From NCBI GenBank assembly GCA_027186245.1, contig CP114490.1, positions 15,001 to 79,000 on the forward strand: a stretch of DNA of 64,000 nt. The letters run 5' to 3'. Below the pieces are notes generated by a model, which was not told where the DNA came from, searched no databases, and was given only the letters and a program-made list of their open reading frames with translations. The stretch's first letter is position 1. Each line of letters begins with the position of its first letter. The translations under genes were made by a program, and so were the position numbers. Below, piece by piece: positions 1-11,592 of this stretch. Origin of the DNA: Coriaria nepalensis. Taxonomy: Eukaryota > Streptophyta > Magnoliopsida > Cucurbitales > Coriariaceae.

Positions 1-1839
1 GAGAGCACACTAGGCCTGGAAGATTAAAGATGTATATGTATTATGGGGATAGGACTAATGATGCAGAGGAGCTTAAGAGGTATGATATAGTGATGACTAC
101 GTATAGTACTTTAGCTGCAGAGCATTGTAGAGTTTCTCCTGTGAAGAAGATTGAGTGGTGGAGAGTGATTTTGGATGAGGCCCATATGATTAAGAATGTG
201 AATGCAAATCAAAGTCAGGCGGTGAGTGATTTGAAGGCTAAGCGGAGGTGGGTTGTGACTGGAACGCCTATTCAGAATGGGTCTTTTGATTTGTTTTCTT
301 TGATGTCGTTCTTGAGGTTTGAGCCATTTTCGATTAAGAGCTATTGGCAAAGCTTGGTTCAACGGCCTCTTGCTCAGGGGAATAGAAAGGGACTGTCTCG
401 TCTTCAGGTAAATCTCTTGTTTCTAGTTTTGGAATTTTTATTTTCACAATTGTTAGTACCATAAGGTGAAGTTATTTTCTAAAATGGGTAATACTTGCTG
501 TTAGATAGATCTTGCTTGCTTGAAATGCTTTTTACTGTTTCTTTCTTGGTGAAACAGTGAATTTACTACATGGCAATTGGTCTCTCTCTGTTTCTCACAG
601 ATTTTTTATTTCCTCTATTGAGATTGTTTTTTACTGCTTTTCAGGTTCTAATGGCAACAATTTCTTTGAGAAGAACAAAAGACAAAGGAGTAGTAGGGTT
701 GCCTTCAAAAACGATTGAGACTTGTTATATAGAGCTGTCTAGGGAAGAGAGAGAGCTTTATGATCAGATGGAAGGAGAAGGAAAGAGCCTTGTCCGAGAT
801 TACATCGATTCTAACAGCATAATGCGTAACTATTCAACTGTACTTAGTATCATCTTACGCCTTCGCCAAATCTGTACAGATTTGGCCCTCTGCCCTTCTG
901 ATCTAAGGTCGCTACTTCCTTCCACCAATATTGAAGGTACCATCTATAATATAACCATGCATACCAAGTTTATGTTACATATCATTTTTTTTTTAGGAAT
1001 TGATTATCTTATTATTGTGTGCAGATGTATCGAATAATCCGGAGCTGTTGAAAAAGATGGTGGAAATGCTCCAAGACGGAGAAGATTTTGACTGTCCGAT
1101 TTGCATTTGTCCTCCAACTAATGTCGTAATAACGAGATGTGCCCATATCTTTTGCCAAGGCTGTATTGTCAAAACCCTACAGAGAACCAAACCATGTTGC
1201 CCGCTATGTCGCCGTGCCTTGTCTCAATCCGACCTCTTCTCTGCCCCTCCTCCAGAATCTTCCAAATCGGATGAGACCAAACCTTCCTCTTCAATTATGA
1301 GAACCCCTTCGTCCAAAGTATCTGCCCTTTTAAACCTCCTTATCTCATCCCGTGAACAAAACCCTAATACCAAGTCCGTGGTATTTTCTCAATTCAGAAA
1401 GATGCTAGTATTACTCGAAGAGCCATTGAAGGCAGCGGGGTTCAAGATTCTACGTTTAGACGGGTCCATGAATGCAAAGAGAAGGGCAAGTGTGATTGAA
1501 GAATTCGGGACAAGTGGGGAAGCGGGTCCCACCATTTTGCTTGCTAGTTTAAGGGCATCAGGCACAGGGATAAACCTGACGGCTGCTTCCACGGTCTACT
1601 TGTTGGAGCCGTGGTGGAACCCAGCGGTTGAGGAGCAAGCCATGGATCGGGTCCACCGGATCGGCCAAAAGGAACATGTGAGGATAGTGAGGCTGATTGC
1701 TCGACATAGTGTCGAGGAGCGGATATTGGAATTGCAAGAGAGGAAGAAGAAGCTTGCTAGAGAAGCTTTCGGAAAGAGGAGGGGGAAGGACGGAAAGGAG
1801 ATCGGGATCCAGGATCTTCGCGCTTTAATGTCATTGTGA
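1..1839 (+). CDS. RING-finger SNF2 helicase (Rad5/HLTF-like, SMARCA3-like), 5'-truncated by window edge
   Basis: Likely nuclear ATP-dependent DNA translocase and E3 ubiquitin ligase of the Rad5/HLTF family, which acts in post-replication repair. Exons 1-407, 645-936 and 1025-1839 join in phase; all introns are GT-AG. Exon 1 is open to the window edge, so the N-terminus (HIRAN, Walker A) lies outside. Visible in order: the DEAH box (ILDEAHMIKN, about base 171), motif III (VVTGTPIQN), a C3HC4 RING starting CPICICPP near base 1096 with cysteine pairs and the CAHIFC core, then the helicase C-terminal lobe with LRLDGSMNAKRR, ASGTGINL and the arginine-finger motif DRVHRIGQ. A RING between the two helicase lobes is diagnostic of Rad5/HLTF/SMARCA3. 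Stop TGA at 1837-1839. The closest Arabidopsis class would be the SMARCA3-like 1 type, from memory. Confidence 0.93.
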
Positions 1840-4287
1840 TCATGATGCAAAAAGTGAACACGTTTTGGTAAAATTTTACTCATTTACATGTATAGAGTAA
1901 AGACAAGTTTTGGGGGGAGTCTTTTTTGGCTTTATAGACTTGTGCCTAAATCTAGTGCGAAGAGGGTGATACAAAGGCACACACACTATGTCAAACAATA
2001 CATGCTAGATGAAAGTCAAATGAAGGAGTTTTGCAATCGTAATTGTAATATGCTTCTCAATTTTGTTGGTTAACCTTTTCTTTTTCTTTTTTTGGGAAAA
2101 AATAGATGATTGGATATTATGTCGATTATATTTTCGAGGTCTATTGTGTATTTGTGTGGATGTAAAATATATATACATATATATATATATAATATAAAAC
2201 AAAATAAAAACAAAACAAAACAAGAAAAAATAAAAACAAAAATCAAAATTTATACAACGTAATTAGTAACTTGATTGGCCAAACAAGAGGCGTCGTTGAA
2301 TGTGTGGACGTGGCGGACGATCCTTCGCCAGTTTCCAACGTGGATGACTCGGTTGGGATATCAAATGAATGAGTCAGCAAAACGCATATTTTAGTTCCGA
2401 CACACGTGTCCTTAGTTGTACGTGGAGCAATTTGATGTATATTTTTATTTTTTTGTAACAGCGAAAAGACAGCGTACCCATACAGGTTATGGAGCTGAGT
2501 GATCTTCCAAAACAGAGACTTGTGAATAGAAATCCGAACATGGAACCAGGGGGGCATAATCGTCATTGGGCACGTGGTCGGTAAGACCGGTAATTTTGAC
2601 CACAGTTGGATGGAAGAACATTAAGAGAGGGTGAAGGATCTTCTTTGTTCTCCTATTCTTGATCATAGCAATTGAAAAAATAAAAATATAAAAGAGAATA
2701 AGGGCATTGTTGTAATAAGATCACGTAGACTCTCTTCATGTAAATGTACATTTTTTTCTTTGGGATGTTTGGAAGTGAAATTTAATAGCCTATATATCTG
2801 ATTTGGGTCTCAATTATTTATTTAATCACAAAATATTTTGGAGTTATTTTGCTCTACGTTTGAAATATATTTTATATTTTAAAATATATTTTGATAATAT
2901 ATTATGATTTAAGAAGAATGAAAAATATATTAAATTATGTTAAATTTTTATTTTTTAATTAATTTTAATAATTATAAAAAAAAAATTCTCAATATTTAAA
3001 AATTATATTTTCATTTTATTTATATTTCTTACCGTTGTCCGGCCATCAAAAAAAAAATAGCATCCATTTATAGAGTTCAAAGCACCATCAATGGAACTCA
3101 AAACTCCGTCGATAGAGATTTGAGCTCCATTAATGTATGTTGTTTTCTTTCCTTCCCCCCTTCCCTACGTGGAGGCAATGAGTGGCCGCGGTAAGAAATT
3201 GAGAAAGAAACTAAAAATATAATTTTTAATGATTTTTTTTATAATTATTAAAATTTGAAATATTTTATTATAAAAGATTATATCTATCAAAAATGTATTC
3301 CAGTAAAAACACATTTTGAAATTTATAGACAAATAGGGCCTTTATATCTGATTGGTGAAGGATCAAAGCTTGTTTGTTGGACATCATTAACTTTTCTTTT
3401 GTTCTCATGATATGTTATAAAGGAGATTCATGGAGAAATAAAAGGACCCCAACAAAAAATGCAAATTTACATATAGATTTGTCAACCATGAAAAAATAGG
3501 GGAATAAAGGCTGAGAGCTCAGTTTGACTTGAGAAATTCGAGAAAAGTGAATAAAACTCATTACTGTTTATGGTTATGTTCAGATACAAATAGCTCCAAA
3601 TATTAAATTTCTATTTTTGGACAATAATTCATAATGACATGGAGGATTTTTAAGACCTTAAAAAATACAGCCAAGTTTCATCGTAAAGAGAAAGTAAGTT
3701 GAAAGATATATTTAAAGGAAGGAGAAAATAGGGACTCCAAGTAAAGTAGCCCCCGCATCAACGATGAAAATGTTTCTAGTAACATATTATGAAGAATCGT
3801 ACACTAGGTATCAGACAAGAGACCTCAATGCCGGATCTGAGGTGTCATATGTTCTTAATGGGACAGTTTTCAGTGTCACGTTACGAATGGGACAGTTTAA
3901 ATAGTTTAGGAGAGATAAAATTCACCCTGATTTTGTAGACTCCTAGCTCCAATGCCATAATCTGCAAGTTCAATTATTTTTATTAGTCTTTCATAAGCTT
4001 ATCACACACCAAACTCAAATAAGCAAACAACATATCATAGATTCATATCTCCATATGTCAAGAAGTAAAAGAGACTAAGAAACACTAGAATGAAGTTCAT
4101 AGTCTCTAAATTGTATCACTGCTCTGCCAAGTTTAGATTGCTTACTCAGTTAAATCTTCATATAATCAATCATTACATGAGTAAATTGAGTGATTTAAGT
4201 AAATTGAATCAGCAATTGATCTCGTTTTATGTGAAACTCACACAAAATCTACAATTTCAAAATATCTAAATAATTCAACATACTTAG
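1840..4287. other. Intergenic DNA after the SNF2 gene
   Basis: No gene recognised. Bases 1840-2240 probably hold the helicase 3' UTR and poly(A) region, ending in an A/T-rich stretch with (TA) runs near 2165-2190. Bases 2260-2640 are less AT-rich and include a G-box-like CACACGTGTC near 2401 and ACGTGG elements, which could be promoter-like, but no gene follows within reach on either strand. From 2700 to 4287 the sequence is strongly AT-rich with no coding signal. Confidence 0.5.
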
Positions 4288-4735
4288 TGTTGGACCATAA
4301 TGTACCGATCCTTAAGGATCAAATGTAAGGTTGGACCAAAACTGTCAACAACCTTAGTCTCGTGATAAGAAACACTCGAGATATGAAGTCACACTCTAAC
4401 AAAACATGCCGACTCGGATGTTGAGACACCTCACGGATCGGACAAACTACTAGCTATTTGAATATGATAATTATTAATAATATTAATAAATGACATTAAT
4501 CAGTGCATATCTAAAAGTCGGCACTGATAAAAAACATTAATAGCCATTAATAGTTTTTAGTAATCCGATCAATACAAATAATATAAATAGGGCTTTTGGG
4601 GTAGGTACATTCTCATATTTCTATCTAAAGTTTCCTAAAAAGCTTTTTACTCTCTCGTTCTAACTTAATCGTCCCATTCTAACTTAATCGTCTCAAAAAT
4701 ACTGTGCACTATTCTTTTTGTTTAGCAGGTGACGC
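4288..4735 (+). mobile_element. LTR-like fragment (possible solo or truncated LTR)
   Basis: The stretch begins TGTTGGACC and carries a TATA-like TATAAATAGGG near 4582. After it comes a leader with CTCTCG and two copies of TCTAACTTAATCGTC (near 4658-4690), then TTAGCAGGTGACGC. This layout (TATA box, pyrimidine-rich leader, 'gacttgagcgtcggagtg'-like motif, 'gcaggt') is typical of the 3' half of plant LTRs. No internal retrotransposon coding sequence and no matching second LTR lie nearby, and I could not define a target-site duplication. It directly abuts the broken dehydrogenase fragment, so its insertion may have cut that gene. Confidence 0.4.
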
Positions 4736-4970
4736 AAACTTTGGCATTAACTGGTTGATTTCATCACAGAGAGACAAGCCGATCGACGCGCCGAGCAGCC
4801 ACGACGATCCTGCAGCCGGCTTTAGCCAGGTCGAGACAGAATTCCCCGTCAAGCCCCGAGGAAGCTCCGGTAACCATTACAACCTTTCCCTTGCAGATCG
4901 CGCCACTGCTCCAATTACCTCGAAACTGGCTCACCGCCATGGATGATTCTGTTGCCAGAGCAATGGGCAA
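4722..4970 (-). pseudogene. Short-chain dehydrogenase/reductase first-exon fragment, frameshifted
   Basis: On the minus strand the first 68 codons (4970 to 4764) show the N-terminus of an SDR Rossmann protein: [12 protein letters not shown] (the TGxxxGxG-type cofactor loop), then [14 protein letters not shown], the usual beta2-alpha3 segment. The glycine-rich motif is damaged: an Asp-Gly pair replaces the expected Gly-Arg after TGASSGL. At about 4770 the frame is lost and reads into a stop. The downstream text (CDEINQ-like, about 4733-4763) continues in another frame, which fits a 2-base deletion. No further exons follow; the sequence runs straight into the LTR-like fragment. The family normally has about 250-300 residues, so this is a dead remnant. 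Confidence 0.7.
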
Positions 4971-6888
4971 GCGTGAACGCTGTAGTTATTATTTATGTGA
5001 GAGTGGAGTGATTTAGTGGTGGGGAGGTGAAAAGAGTTGGTGTGTGGACCCCGCAATCTAAACGATCCGATGGAAAATGTGGGTCCAGTTTAGATTTAGG
5101 AATCTGTTGATAAATTAATCAATTGTGTACGGAGATGGGGATGTAATTGCCTGTGTAAGTTCTTGTTGTTTCTGATTAATATTATTATGAAATTAATAAT
5201 TAAGATACTTACGTAATATCTGCCTCTTGTTTTTTTGGGGCCAGAAATTAGGCATTGATAAAAAAAAAGTTAGTTGACTTGACTCAGAGGATGATTCGAT
5301 TCAAGATTGAACACTTTGATATAAGATTGCTTTAACATTTCAGTTTTCACACGACTGACCCAAACTAATGGTCAATTAACTAGTTAGGTACACTTTTGGA
5401 CCGGAGTGGATTCTATCACATATCAGCCCATGCTATAAACCCACATATTAATTTATTATCGAACACGGGCCAAGAAATAGCGGAGAAGGCCCATGACTCT
5501 GTTGAGGTCCAAACCGGCCCGCCTGAAATGCTACTCAATTTGGTCACTCTAATTAAATACAACTTAAGGAGAAGTTATCTCTTCGTCTATAAAATATTGA
5601 CAATCAACCATAATAACATAATAACATAATAACATATGGGGTTCGGAGTTTAAACCGTCGGTACAAAGAAACAACTAAAGATGTTGTTATCTTTATACTG
5701 ATGACTGACAATGCGTGAACCCTTTTTATTTTCCCAAAACGTGTATAATCAATCCTCACTCTCCCTTCCAACTAACTCGCTATCTCGAGCCGTGTATCTG
5801 CCCTCTGCCGCCTATGGAGAAGCCTGTATGCTGTATGCTGCTTGTACTACGCGCCGCCGCTTGCGAGTGCTTTGAAGTTTTTTCTGTTTTTACTAGGTTT
5901 GCTTTTCAAGTTAGAGCTCAGTAGCGGCGCCGCCTGTACGACGTTGTAATGAAAGAAAATTCAAGAGTCGGCAAATGATTTTGAATGTGGTGGTACCGTA
6001 CCTATATTACGCGCTGCTATGTGTTCTGCAAATCACGCGACGTCTTCACTGACTAGGAGAAGAGTAGAAGAAGAGAGTTAGCAAGAGGAGGCAATGGTCG
6101 ACATGTAGTTTTTTGGGTAAATGCGCCTAACCTCATCTAAATTCTAAGAGCACTTTCTTTTGTGGGTGCCCATTCCACGTGGAACCTACAAAACGAATTG
6201 CACACTATAAATAATTAAAAATAACCTTAATTATTTATTTATAGATATCATAAGGCTTTTTCAAATCCCAATCAAAATAGAGAAAGAAAAGGGAATGTCC
6301 ATGCAGTGGAGCATAAATACTATTCCCAACACTCATTTAGATTGGACAAAGATCGTTAATTTTTAATTGAATCCTATGTTATATGTAACATGGATCGCAT
6401 AGAATACGGATCGCTTCGGTTTGTGGAGCAGAAACAGAAGTGATTAATTATAATCAAAAAGAGGATAATGTATATGATTCTCTTAATTCTATCATGTAAG
6501 AATATTATTTTTCGGTACAAAGAGGTTTATAAGTCAAATTAGGATGGCTTGAAAAGGAACCAAGTTCCTTTCTAACCAAATCTATAAAGCTGTTAGACAA
6601 AGGTTTCCAGATAGATAGATAGACAGATTGCCCATCGCTCTCTGATATTTGCTGCTGATTGAATGTTTGAGGAGCCTATACAGGACTCAGATTTTTATTA
6701 GTAATAATAATAGACTGAGGCTGAGAATTCAATACAACAGGATGCCAAACATAAGAATAAGTTACTCTGGTGACAATTATAGACAAAGATGCAAAGTTAT
6801 GCAGATTCATTCACTAATAACAAGAACATCATGTTAATATATCCATTCAAGTAAACCGACCGAGGACATCAACAAACATGGTGAAATT
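4971..6888. other. Intergenic DNA, no gene recognised
   Basis: This is mostly AT-rich sequence with a more GC-rich island near 5800-6110. Short open frames (for example 5715-5924 +) show no recognisable domain and no splice-supported continuation. There is a short (CATAATAA)-like run near 5608-5635 and a (GATA)-type run near 6613. Confidence 0.4.
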
Positions 6889-7247
6889 AGTTTTTTCTTT
6901 TTTCTTTTTTCTTTTTTCTTTTTTCTTTTTTCTTTTTTCTTTTTTCTTTTTTCTTTTTTCTTTTTTCTTTTTTCTTTTTTCTTTTTTCTTTTTTCTTTTT
7001 TCTTTTTTCTTTTTTCTTTTTTCTTTTTTCTTTTTTCTTTTTTCTTTTTTCTTTTTTCTTTTTTCTTTTTTCTTTTTTCTTTTTTCTTTTTTCTTTTTTC
7101 TTTTTTCTTTTTTATTTTTTTTTTTTTTTTTTGTTTTTTTTTTTCTTTTTTCTTTTATTTTTTTTCTTTTTTCTTTTTTTTTTTTTCTTTTTTCTTTTTT
7201 CTTTTTTCTTTTTTCTTTTTTCTTTTTTCTTTTTTCTTTTTCTTTTA
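6889..7247. repeat. Long heptamer microsatellite (CTTTTTT)n, about 360 bp
   Basis: About 50 copies of a 7-base unit (six T plus one C) run almost without interruption. The only break is a degenerate T-rich stretch at about 7113-7185, after which the unit resumes. One strand is pure pyrimidine and the other pure purine. Because 7 is not a multiple of 3, every frame on the purine strand is open as a Lys/Glu/Arg polymer and every pyrimidine-strand frame as a Phe/Ser/Leu polymer. These long open frames are artefacts. Confidence 0.97.
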
Positions 7248-8283
7248 AAACAAGATGAATGTGATTTGTGGAACTTCGCTCATTCCTCCTTGGCTCCTCA
7301 TTATAAATAATCAAGCAATACGATATGTATATGGTACCCGCCATTTGTCTATATCCCCGTCTGATTTGTCAATTTCTCTTTCGAACCAAAACAAAAATAA
7401 AAAAGGGAAAGAGATCAGAGACAGCCTTGACAACTCAACCCACCCCAAGTTATTTCTTATTTTCTATTTATTATTTAAAAAAAATAAAAAGAGAAAAGAC
7501 CCACTTCCAGTCCTGGTATTAAGCAAATGATGAAAGGGGAGTACAGGCATGAAAGCTGCTGGATTCTGATTATTATTTATTTTTTTATTTTTATTTAATG
7601 GACTTCTCTTTATATATCTGCAGATTCTCTTTGGGATTCTTCAATCATACCAGGCACTGCAGCGGCAGCAACAGCATTGGAGGATGAAGGGCATGCATGC
7701 TTTCTTCTCTTTTCTTTTCTTTTCTTTTTCTTTTCTTTTCTTTTTCTTTTTCTTTTCTTTTCTTTTTCTTTTCTTTAGTATCAAGGTTTGAAGGTGGAGG
7801 AGGAGGATTTGTTGTCTTCTCTCCTTTCTTGCTAGTTGTGGCAGAGAGAATTGTATCTTGCCTCTTTCCTATATACTCTATTTGCACTGTCTGTATTCTG
7901 TAATCTGTATTAATGTCTCCTTGCTATCTCGCTGTTCATTTACATGCGTTCTACTCATGTCTGGTCAGAAAAAACAGAAACATATACAAACGGTTTCTGT
8001 AAATATATATGTATATATACATGAAAATGGTCTCTGTTACTACATGTCATATCATAGTTTAGTAATTAGTACATTTTGCATACTGCATTTTTGTTTTTAA
8101 ACGGAAACTGATGCTTAATGAATTTATGTTCCGCATTGCACAACATTAAAACCCATATATTATATATGATGCTTGTCCGATTAGCTTATATACAATGTAC
8201 ATATATCTAATATTTAATATATAATATATGTATTATACTCAATTTTGGGAGAATTTTATTTGAGCAATCTCATAGACTATGGT
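7248..8283. other. Intergenic DNA with a pyrimidine-rich CTTTT tract
   Basis: No gene recognised. A (CTTTT/CTTTTT)n tract occupies about 7698-7777, another pyrimidine-strand run only 450 bases from the heptamer array. Near 8000-8240 the sequence is AT-rich with (TATA) runs and imperfect palindromes. The 3' end borders the left LTR of the gypsy element that follows. Confidence 0.45.
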
Positions 8284-8975
8284 TGTATATCGTCCGCCTA
8301 AGATTATAAAAATAGAGTGCCGAGGGTAAGTAATATATGAGGCTAAGGTACAGGGGGTCTGAAGTGACATCAGTTCAGTTATCTATATTTGGATGAGACG
8401 AAAAGTCTCAAAAAGATGTTGAGACTGAGCCAGGTATTTCCTCGCTCGGCTCAGATATTAGCAAAATGACTGAACGAGTAAAGAGGTGGAAAACAACTGA
8501 CACTTGAGTGGAAACCTTATTTTTAGTATATTAGAAAAGGGTGACATTGTTGTGCACTGAGGTGCTCTGAAAAATGTCTGACTAGGGCGGTGTTATGCCA
8601 CCTAGGGGGTATGTATATGGGACACAGATTTCTGTCATGCCAGACTGTGAGGCTCTGATGCTATCATGGAGCAGGGGATGGTCAAAGGGCTGAGCAATGG
8701 GACCGCAACACGTATAGAGTTGTCGGGTACCTCCCAACTCGAACCAGGTATAAAAACAAGGTAAAAGAATAGTAAAAGATAATGCAAAATTGATTAAGAA
8801 AAGAACAAGCTTCTTCAATACTCTTTGTTTTCCCTCTAGAAAACTTCCTAGAGCGTCGGAGTGGGGTTGGTCAACTACCACCCTAGCCGCAGTTTGATGT
8901 TGAGTGCAGGTGTCGATCTTAAGACATACTGTGGACTGTAGATCCTTTTGTAGTAGACGAAAATCTACGTCAACA
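8284..8975 (+). repeat. Left LTR of gypsy element 1
   Basis: It aligns with 14657-15349 from CCTAAGATTATAAAAATAGAG onward and ends TACGTCAACA at 8975, directly before the primer-binding site. The first about 57 bases seen in the right LTR (from TGTTATACCG) have no counterpart here, so this copy is truncated or rearranged at its outer edge. A TATA-like TATAAAAAC lies near 8750. Confidence 0.85.
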
Positions 8976-8976
8976 G

Positions 8977-8998
8977 TTTGGCATCCACCGTGGGCCCA
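8977..8998 (+). promoter_or_regulatory. Primer-binding site of gypsy element 1
   Basis: TTTGGCATCCACCGTGGG begins one base after the left LTR. The same position in gypsy element 2 reads TTTGGTGCCGACTGTGAGG. The TTTGGCGCC-type start after the LTR is typical of plant Tat/Athila-group gypsy elements. Confidence 0.7.
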
Positions 8999-9575
8999 AT
9001 TGTCTTCACTCTCAAAGTTTTAACATATCAAAAGCCTGACTAAAATGAGGAAACAAAATGGAAAATGTAAAGGAGCAAATCGGAGAAAGTGAAGGGGGAG
9101 AAATTGGTAGAGGAAGAAAAGTTATTCCATCCTTGCCTAAAGGAAGAATAACGCATTCTGGAAGCATTGCTAAAAGATAACCAATGCCTCCACAAAACCC
9201 ACCAATGGCCAATAGTGGAGTAGACATACTATATACCATAGAAAGAATGGAGAGGGGCCTTGTGGAAAGAATGAGCCAAGTGGTCGAATGTTCCGTAGAA
9301 GTAAGAATGGCATAAATAAAGGCGAAGATAAGGCAAGAGGAGAGAGAAGAACCACGAAGGAGGGGTGAGCACTCCCCTTGTAGGGGGAAAGCTAGGATAC
9401 ATCCAGGGGTAGGGGACAACACTCCGAGTAGGATGATGTAACATCTTGCTTGAGGATTGATGTACCGAGGGGAGAGTGTGAGGATTCAACAAATACTGTA
9501 TAGAATTTGACGCAACCACAAGCATTGAAAAACACACATTTTCCCATGAAAACCACTTAACCACCATCAGGGAAA

Positions 9576-10625
9576 ATGAAGGTCATTAAAGAGTTGACCA
9601 AGCGAATGAGGGAGTTGGAAGCAGAAGTAAAGGGCACCTCGTTGTGTATGGATGAGCCAGAGAGTCCTATTAACGATAGAGTATAAAATGCACAATTACC
9701 GAGGAAGTTTAGGGCTCCTATAATGATGTATGATGGGACAAAGGATCTTCGGGATCATGTTAACTTATACAAAACCTGTATGAGAATAAATGTCATACCG
9801 GATGAGCTAATGTGCCAATGTTTCCATATCACGCTAACCGATTTAGCTAGTGATTGGTACAGATCGTTGGCTCCCGGCTCTATCAATTCATTCGATGAGC
9901 TGAAGAAGTTATTTGTGTCAAATTTTTTGGGAGCAGCTAACACAAGACTTCCCCTCATTAGCCTTTATACTCTAAGGCAGAAAGAGGGAGAAAATCTCTT
10001 AGACTATGTAGAAAGGTTCAACCGAGCCTCAAAGAGCGTAAACCGACCTGAAGATATAAGAGTCCTATATGTTTTCTTAGGAGGCATGATTGATAAAAAA
10101 AAACTTATCAGCCTTTCTAGAAAGAGCATTTCAGTTCATATGCTGAAACATTATTATAAGAGAAAAAGATAGGGGTAGCTGAGGAGATACTCATTACTTA
10201 GCTACGGAGTCAGGGAAAAAGGGGGAACCATAGTAAAGGAATGGAAGGAAAGAGAAAGAGAGAGAGGAGCCAAAAGGAAGGGGAAAATGGAGAGAGGGTA
10301 GAAAAAGGAAGGAAGAAGAGAGGAAAAGTTCATAAAAAAAAAAAAAAGAATAGCGCCCCTCTTCAAAGACACATTTACACCTTTCGTAGCCGGAATCGAT
10401 GTGATATACAACCACTATAGAAACCACAACCTATTCAAAGCTCCTGAGCAGCTTAAGAGTACGTTGGCTCATCGAGACCGAAGAGTTTACTATAGATACC
10501 ATGCAAATCATGGTCATAAGATAGAAGATTGCTTACATCTAAAAAGAGAGATTGAAAGGTTGATCCAAGAGGGTCGTCTTGGGGAATACATGAATAAAGG
10601 AAATATGGGAGAGGAGGATAGCTAG
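9576..10625 (+). pseudogene. Degraded gag of gypsy element 1
   Basis: The core at 9723-10172 shows a retrotransposon gag domain: RDHVNLYKTCMRI, a DWYRSL motif, FDELKKLF and LLDYVERFNRA. A stop lies just upstream at about 9686; another ends the core at 10172. A second segment at 10401-10625 carries the C-terminal knuckle-like part (YHANHGHKIEDCLHLKREIE); the position where a first Cys is usual is Tyr. An A/G-rich low-complexity stretch with short A runs (10200-10370) separates the two parts in different frames. Normal Tat gag would be one frame, so this copy cannot make a full protein. Confidence 0.8.
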
Positions 10626-10734
10626 TATAATACTTGTATTCTCGATCATGTTGTTCAAGCGAAAGGTGCTCACATTCCTCCCTAAATGAATGAATGTATG
10701 ATGGTTGAGTATCTACAACTAAGAAACACCATAA

Positions 10735-11390
10735 CTTAGAACGCTTATTTACCGTATAAGGTAAAAAAGACCTTAAGTGCCTGATAGGAGCTCAACATCA
10801 ACAACTTGGAATGTTTATTTAACGTCCAAGGTAAAAAAGACCTAAGTATCTGATAGGGGCTTAACATCAATAACTTGGAATGCTCATTTGATTCCCAAGG
10901 TAAAAGATATCTGAACACCCGATAGGGGCTCAGCATCAGCGACTGTGAATGCTTATTTGGCGTCCAAGGTAAGAAAGACTTGAGTACCCGATAGGGCTCA
11001 ACATCAACAACTTGGAATGCTCATTTGACGCCTAAGGTAAAAAAGATCTGAGTATCTGATAGGAGCTCAACATCAACAACTTGGAATGCTTATTTGGCAT
11101 ACATGGTAAAAAAGACCTAAGTACCCGATAGAGGCTCAACATCAACAACTTGGAACACTCATTTGGCGCCAAGGTAAAAAAGCTCTGAGTACCCGATAGG
11201 GGCTCAACATCAACAACTTTGAACGCTAATTTGGCGTCCAAGGTAGAAAAGACATGAGTGCTTGATAGGAGCTCATTATCAATGACTTGGATGCCAAATA
11301 GGAATGCCTATTTGGCGTCCAAGATAAAGAAGATCTGAGAACCCGATAGGGGCACAACATCACTCGAAGAGCTTATATGGCGATGATGAA
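10735..11390 (+). repeat. 69-bp tandem array inside gypsy element 1
   Basis: Nine or so imperfect copies of a 68-69-base unit. The anchor ACTTGGAA occurs at 10804, 10873, 10942 (variant), 11010, 11079, 11148, 11216 (variant) and 11285. Each unit holds TTATTTGGCGTCCAAGGTA and a CCCGATAGGGGCTCAACAT-type block. It sits between gag and the antisense ORF, the same place as the array in element 2. Confidence 0.95.
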
Positions 11391-11592
11391 ATGAGCACAA
11401 TAGCCTAATACTTGAGTTTATTTTATTTGATAATCTTAACCATTATGTGTTTAGCTTTCCAAAAATGGGGAAAAGGAGACTTAAGTATTGGAGGAGCAAA
11501 AAGAATTAAAGAAAAGTTTTCATTAAGGTGAAATTTGATTACAAGTTCTCATACAAATGAAACTTAAAAAAAAAAAAAGATAATACAAAAAT

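Noticed and set aside
2243..2566. 107-codon minus-strand ORF with a G-box nearby
   Set aside because: No recognisable domain, no splice continuation and no neighbouring exon; kept as intergenic.
6847..7344. 165-codon Lys/Glu/Arg-rich ORF (and Phe-rich ORF on the other strand)
   Set aside because: It is the translation of the heptamer microsatellite; any frame is open there.
7640..7700. Possible microRNA precursor (CAGCGGCAGCAACAGC / GGGCATGCATGC text)
   Set aside because: No match to a known plant miRNA that I could place, and no convincing stem with a 21-base arm.
9012..9567. Minus-strand ORFs opposite the gag leader of element 1
   Set aside because: No similarity to the antisense ORF family or any domain; they are shadows of the gag leader region.
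10735..11390. Tandem repeats considered as a CRISPR-like array
   Set aside because: Units are contiguous and diverged, with no unique spacers, and lie inside a plant retrotransposon.
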